Shown: positions 61,343 through 64,000 of the stretch, piece by piece
Layout: the number at the start of each line of letters is the position of its first letter
Numbering within the stretch: the stretch's first letter is position 1
Notes under the pieces: generated by a model
What the model was told of the DNA's origin: nothing
The model's input: only the letters and a program-made list of their open reading frames with translations
Databases searched by the model: none
Origin: a bacterium
GTDB lineage: Bacteria > Bacillota > Bacilli > Lactobacillales > Streptococcaceae
Reading direction: 5' to 3'
Assembly (NCBI GenBank): GCA_905221145.1
Contig: CAJNCA010000006.1
Coordinates: 1 to 64,000, forward strand
DNA length: 64,000 nt
Program-made: the position numbers and the translations under genes

Positions 61343-63493
61343 GTGAGAATTAATTTTAACAAAATCCAAAAAGCCATCGGTACCAGACTGGGTTTTGTCC
61401 TAACCCTTTTAATCCTCTATTGGCTCAAAACCTTATTAGCCTATACCGTTGACTTCAATTTAGATATTCAAGTGGGCAAGTTGCAGGGAAATTACCTTGC
61501 CTTCATCGCCTTTTTCAATCCCCTTCCCTTGGGGCTACTCCTGCTGGCTCTAGCCCTATACGCTCGGTCAACCAAGGTCTTTTATGGCCTGAGTATAGCT
61601 ATTTATAGCCTTTTATTCATTTGGCTTTATTCTAATGTCTTTTACTATCGAGAATTTAGTGACTTTATCACAGCTAATACCATGAAGGTGGTTAGCAAGG
61701 TATCTGTCGGTACTGCAGAACTAGAGTTACTGCGTCCTTGGGATTTCATCTATTTTATGGATTTCCCACTGCTGGCTTTCCTTTTCTTTAAAAAATTCAT
61801 CCAGCTGGATAGGAGACCCTTCAAATTCCGCTCCAGTGTTGCTATCACTGCACTCTCAGCTCTGCTCTTTTCTGCTAATCTTTTCTTGGCTGAAATTGAG
61901 CGTCCCGATCTCCTGTCACGAGGATTTTCGAATTATTATGTTGTTCGTGCCCTCAGTTTGCCAGCCTTTCTAGGTTATAGTGCCAACCAATCCTATAGCG
62001 CCAACAAAGAACGTGCTAAGGCCTCTGAGACTGACCTTCAACCTATTACAGATTATATTCAAGAACATTCGGCTAAGCCCAATCCAGACTATTTTGGCTT
62101 GGCTAAAGGGAAAAATGTGATTTATCTCCACTTGGAGAGTTTCCAACAATTCCTGCTTGACTATAAACTCAACATAGATGGAACTGAGCATGAAGTCACT
62201 CCCTTCCTTAATTCCCTCTACCATTCGCAATCTACACTAGCCTTTTCGAATATCTTTAACCAAGTCAAGGCTGGTAAGACCTCCGATGCGGAAACCATGC
62301 TGGAGACCGGTTTATTTGGTCTTAACCAAGGTTCTTTCATGGTCAACTACGGTGGCACCAATACCCAGCAGGCCGCACCTTTTATCCTATCAAAAAATGG
62401 CTACCAATCAAGTGCTGTCTTTCACGGTAATATCGGGACCTTCTGGAACCGAAATACGACCTACAAACAATGGGGCTACCAATACTTCTTTGATGCTTCC
62501 TATTTTACCAAGCAAGACAGTAGCAATTCTTTCCAATATGGTTTAAATGATAAAATCATGATGAAAGATTCTATCCAGTATCTGGAGCATTTGCAGCAGC
62601 CTTTTTATGCTAAGTATATCACAGTGTCTAATCACTATCCTTATGCTAGCAATCTGACAGGCGATGAGCTTGGTTTCCCCTTGGCCAAAACCAAAGATGA
62701 AACTATCAATGGCTATTTCCAAACTGCCAACTATCTGGACAGTGCCATCAAGGCCTTCTTTGACTATCTCAAAGAAAGTGGCCTCTATGAAAATTCCATC
62801 ATCGTCATTTACGGAGACCATTATGGCATTTCCAATTCCCGCAATCCTGACCTGGCACCATTGATCGGAAAGACATCTGAGAATTGGTCTAATTACGACA
62901 ATGCCATGTTGCAACGAGTGCCTTTTATGGTGGTCATGCCTGGTTATGAAAAGGGAAAAATCATCAATACATACGGCGGACAAATCGATATCTTACCGAC
63001 TCTCGAACACCTCCTTGGTATTGAGTCCAATTCCTTCCTTCAAGTTGGACAAGATCTCCTATCACCAGATCATCAAGAAATCGTTGCCTTTCGAACTGCC
63101 AATTCTTTCGTCACGCCAAAATATACCAGCTACGACGGACGAACCTACTATACTGAAAGCGGTCTTGAAACCAGTAATCTTGATGAACAAGCTCAGACTG
63201 AACTAGAAAATGTTCGTCAAACAACCAGTCAACAGCTGAAAATTAGCGATCAGATTCAAACTGGCGATTTGATCCGTTTCTACCAAGCAGATCATCTTGG
63301 AAAAGTTGATACAGAAAGTATTTCTTACCTCAATTCTTTACCAATTCTGCAAAAGATTGAGCAAGAAAAAGGAAGTCAGTCAACGAGCCTCTTTAGCCAA
63401 CGACAAGGCAAAACCAGTACTGACCTTTTCAAGGCACCAAGTTACCAAGAACTCCATCCGGAGTCGGCAGAAACCGAATCAAAATCACAATAA
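61343..63493 (+). CDS. LtaS-like membrane sulfatase/phosphoglycerol transferase
   Basis: 716 aa from the GTG at 61343, preceded by AGGAAG at 7 bases; longer readings would overlap the promoter. Five N-terminal TM helices (~15-205), then an extracellular alkaline-phosphatase-like domain: metal ligand Glu in YLHLESFQQFL, catalytic Thr in AGKTSDAETM, and Asp-His in IYGDHYGIS. A Ser/Thr/Gln-rich tail follows. This is the architecture of lipoteichoic-acid synthase and its relatives; since mitis-group teichoic acids are not polyglycerolphosphate, the substrate is uncertain. Confidence 0.88.
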   Translation: MRINFNKIQKAIGTRLGFVLTLLILYWLKTLLAYTVDFNLDIQVGKLQGNYLAFIAFFNPLPLGLLLLALALYARSTKVFYGLSIAIYSLLFIWLYSNVFYYREFSDFITANTMKVVSKVSVGTAELELLRPWDFIYFMDFPLLAFLFFKKFIQLDRRPFKFRSSVAITALSALLFSANLFLAEIERPDLLSRGFSNYYVVRALSLPAFLGYSANQSYSANKERAKASETDLQPITDYIQEHSAKPNPDYFGLAKGKNVIYLHLESFQQFLLDYKLNIDGTEHEVTPFLNSLYHSQSTLAFSNIFNQVKAGKTSDAETMLETGLFGLNQGSFMVNYGGTNTQQAAPFILSKNGYQSSAVFHGNIGTFWNRNTTYKQWGYQYFFDASYFTKQDSSNSFQYGLNDKIMMKDSIQYLEHLQQPFYAKYITVSNHYPYASNLTGDELGFPLAKTKDETINGYFQTANYLDSAIKAFFDYLKESGLYENSIIVIYGDHYGISNSRNPDLAPLIGKTSENWSNYDNAMLQRVPFMVVMPGYEKGKIINTYGGQIDILPTLEHLLGIESNSFLQVGQDLLSPDHQEIVAFRTANSFVTPKYTSYDGRTYYTESGLETSNLDEQAQTELENVRQTTSQQLKISDQIQTGDLIRFYQADHLGKVDTESISYLNSLPILQKIEQEKGSQSTSLFSQRQGKTSTDLFKAPSYQELHPESAETESKSQ

Positions 63494-63494
63494 A

Positions 63495-63530
63495 AAATGC
63501 TCTTCCGTCTTGGAGGAGCATTTCTTTTTA
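63495..63530 (+). terminator. Terminator of the LtaS-like gene
   Basis: AATGCTCTTCC and GGAGGAGCATT form an 11-bp stem (one G-T) followed by TTCTTTTT, two bases after the stop codon. Confidence 0.88.
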
Positions 63531-63533
63531 TCA

Positions 63534-63600
63534 ACGAAAATCAAAGAGCAAACTAGGAAACTAGCCTCAGTTTAACTTTGAGATTGTAGCGAGAGAGGGT
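63534..63600 (+). repeat. Degenerate boxA fragment
   Basis: AACGAAAATCAAAGAGCAAA followed by CTAGGAAACTAGCC matches the start of boxA seen in the intact element at 41790-41949, then diverges. No boxB or boxC follows, so it is a decayed BOX remnant. The interval 63531-63703 holds nothing else that I can identify. Confidence 0.75.
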
Positions 63601-63703
63601 GTATCAGCAATATATGTCTATCAAATTTGGTGACGAAGATAGATGAGAAGATAAATCAGCTTCAGCGGATACATGGAAAATTTAATTATATAAAAGCCTT
63701 TTG

Positions 63704-63922
63704 TTACAAACTCAATATACTATCAATAAATAATATTATAGAAGCAACAATAATCATCATTTCACCTATTTGAATAATTCTATTTCGAACTCTAAATATA
63801 TTTTCTATTGAAAACACTTGGATCACACACATTATAGGAATTAACGTTTTTGAAATTAAAAAATATCCAAATAAATAAACTATAAACAACAATAATAGAA
63901 CTATATTATATTTGTTATTCAA
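63704..63922 (-). CDS. Small membrane protein of unknown function
   Basis: 72 aa with two to three hydrophobic segments (YNIVLLLLFIVYLFGYFLIS, MMIIVASIILFIDSILSL). Start is TTG at 63922, with GGAGG six bases upstream. No family recognised and no partner gene visible before the window ends. AT content is clearly higher than in the neighbouring aro and ltaS-like genes, which may point to a recent arrival. Confidence 0.5.
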   Translation of the reverse strand: MNNKYNIVLLLLFIVYLFGYFLISKTLIPIMCVIQVFSIENIFRVRNRIIQIGEMMIIVASIILFIDSILSL

Positions 63923-64000
63923 AACATTCCTCCCTATATTTTTTGATTACCAATCGTAATAATTTATAATTACGTTATAAATTATTAAAGCGATTTGTCA

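Overview
The window comes from a streptococcus of the mitis group (S. pneumoniae, S. mitis, S. pseudopneumoniae or a close relative). The evidence is the chromosomal gene order (rplJ-rplL, msrAB, thrB-hom, mecA, a teichoic-acid repeat-unit cluster, an LCP/Psr protein, and the shikimate operon), a BOX repeat at 41790-41949, and a prophage lysin that is a near copy of the choline-binding amidase LytA. I cannot settle the species from this sequence alone.

Layout. (1) 1-77 is the end of an ISL3-family (IS1167-like) insertion sequence. (2) About 105-34732 is a complete-looking temperate siphovirus prophage. It is bounded by a ~79-bp near-perfect direct repeat (105-183 and 34654-34732). The offset between the copies gives an excised genome of 34,549 bp. 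The repeat covers the last codons of rplL, its 3' UTR and its terminator hairpin. (3) 34719-63922 is ordinary chromosome.

The prophage is read almost entirely on the minus strand, right to left. The lysogeny module (short CI repressor, tyrosine integrase) is on the plus strand at 32966-34618. From 32518 downwards come Cro-like and BRO-type regulators, Gp157, an ERF recombinase, a replisome organiser, a DnaC-type loader, a RusA resolvase and several small streptococcal-phage families, ending in an ArpU-type late regulator. Then come terminase, portal, head, connector and tail genes, an unusually subdivided fibre/baseplate region (a collagen-like protein, an S74 self-cleaving fibre, a BppU-domain protein and a terminal receptor-binding candidate), holin and lysin. 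A small accessory ('moron') operon lies between the lysin and the attachment site.

Regulatory structure I could read directly includes: a consensus promoter with an 18-bp perfect palindrome between -35 and -10 in front of the moron operon; a GGGTTTT slippery heptamer that fuses the two tail-assembly chaperone frames; six TTCCCAA repeats spaced at about one helical turn upstream of the late genes; two short plus-strand transcription units of identical geometry (promoter over the start codon of the opposing gene, terminator about 50 nt later); and a perfect-consensus promoter inside the immunity region that faces the early promoter.

The chromosomal part holds, in order: rplL/rplJ with the L10 autoregulatory leader; a methylthioadenosine/SAH deaminase-type amidohydrolase; a heterodimeric ABC exporter with one degenerate ATP site; MsrAB; hom-thrB; MecA; a five-gene set that matches the pneumococcal teichoic-acid polymerisation genes (Wzz-like, Wzy-like, two glycosyltransferases, LicD-type) followed by an LCP protein; aromatic amino-acid synthesis genes from aroD to pheA; and an LtaS-like membrane phosphotransferase.
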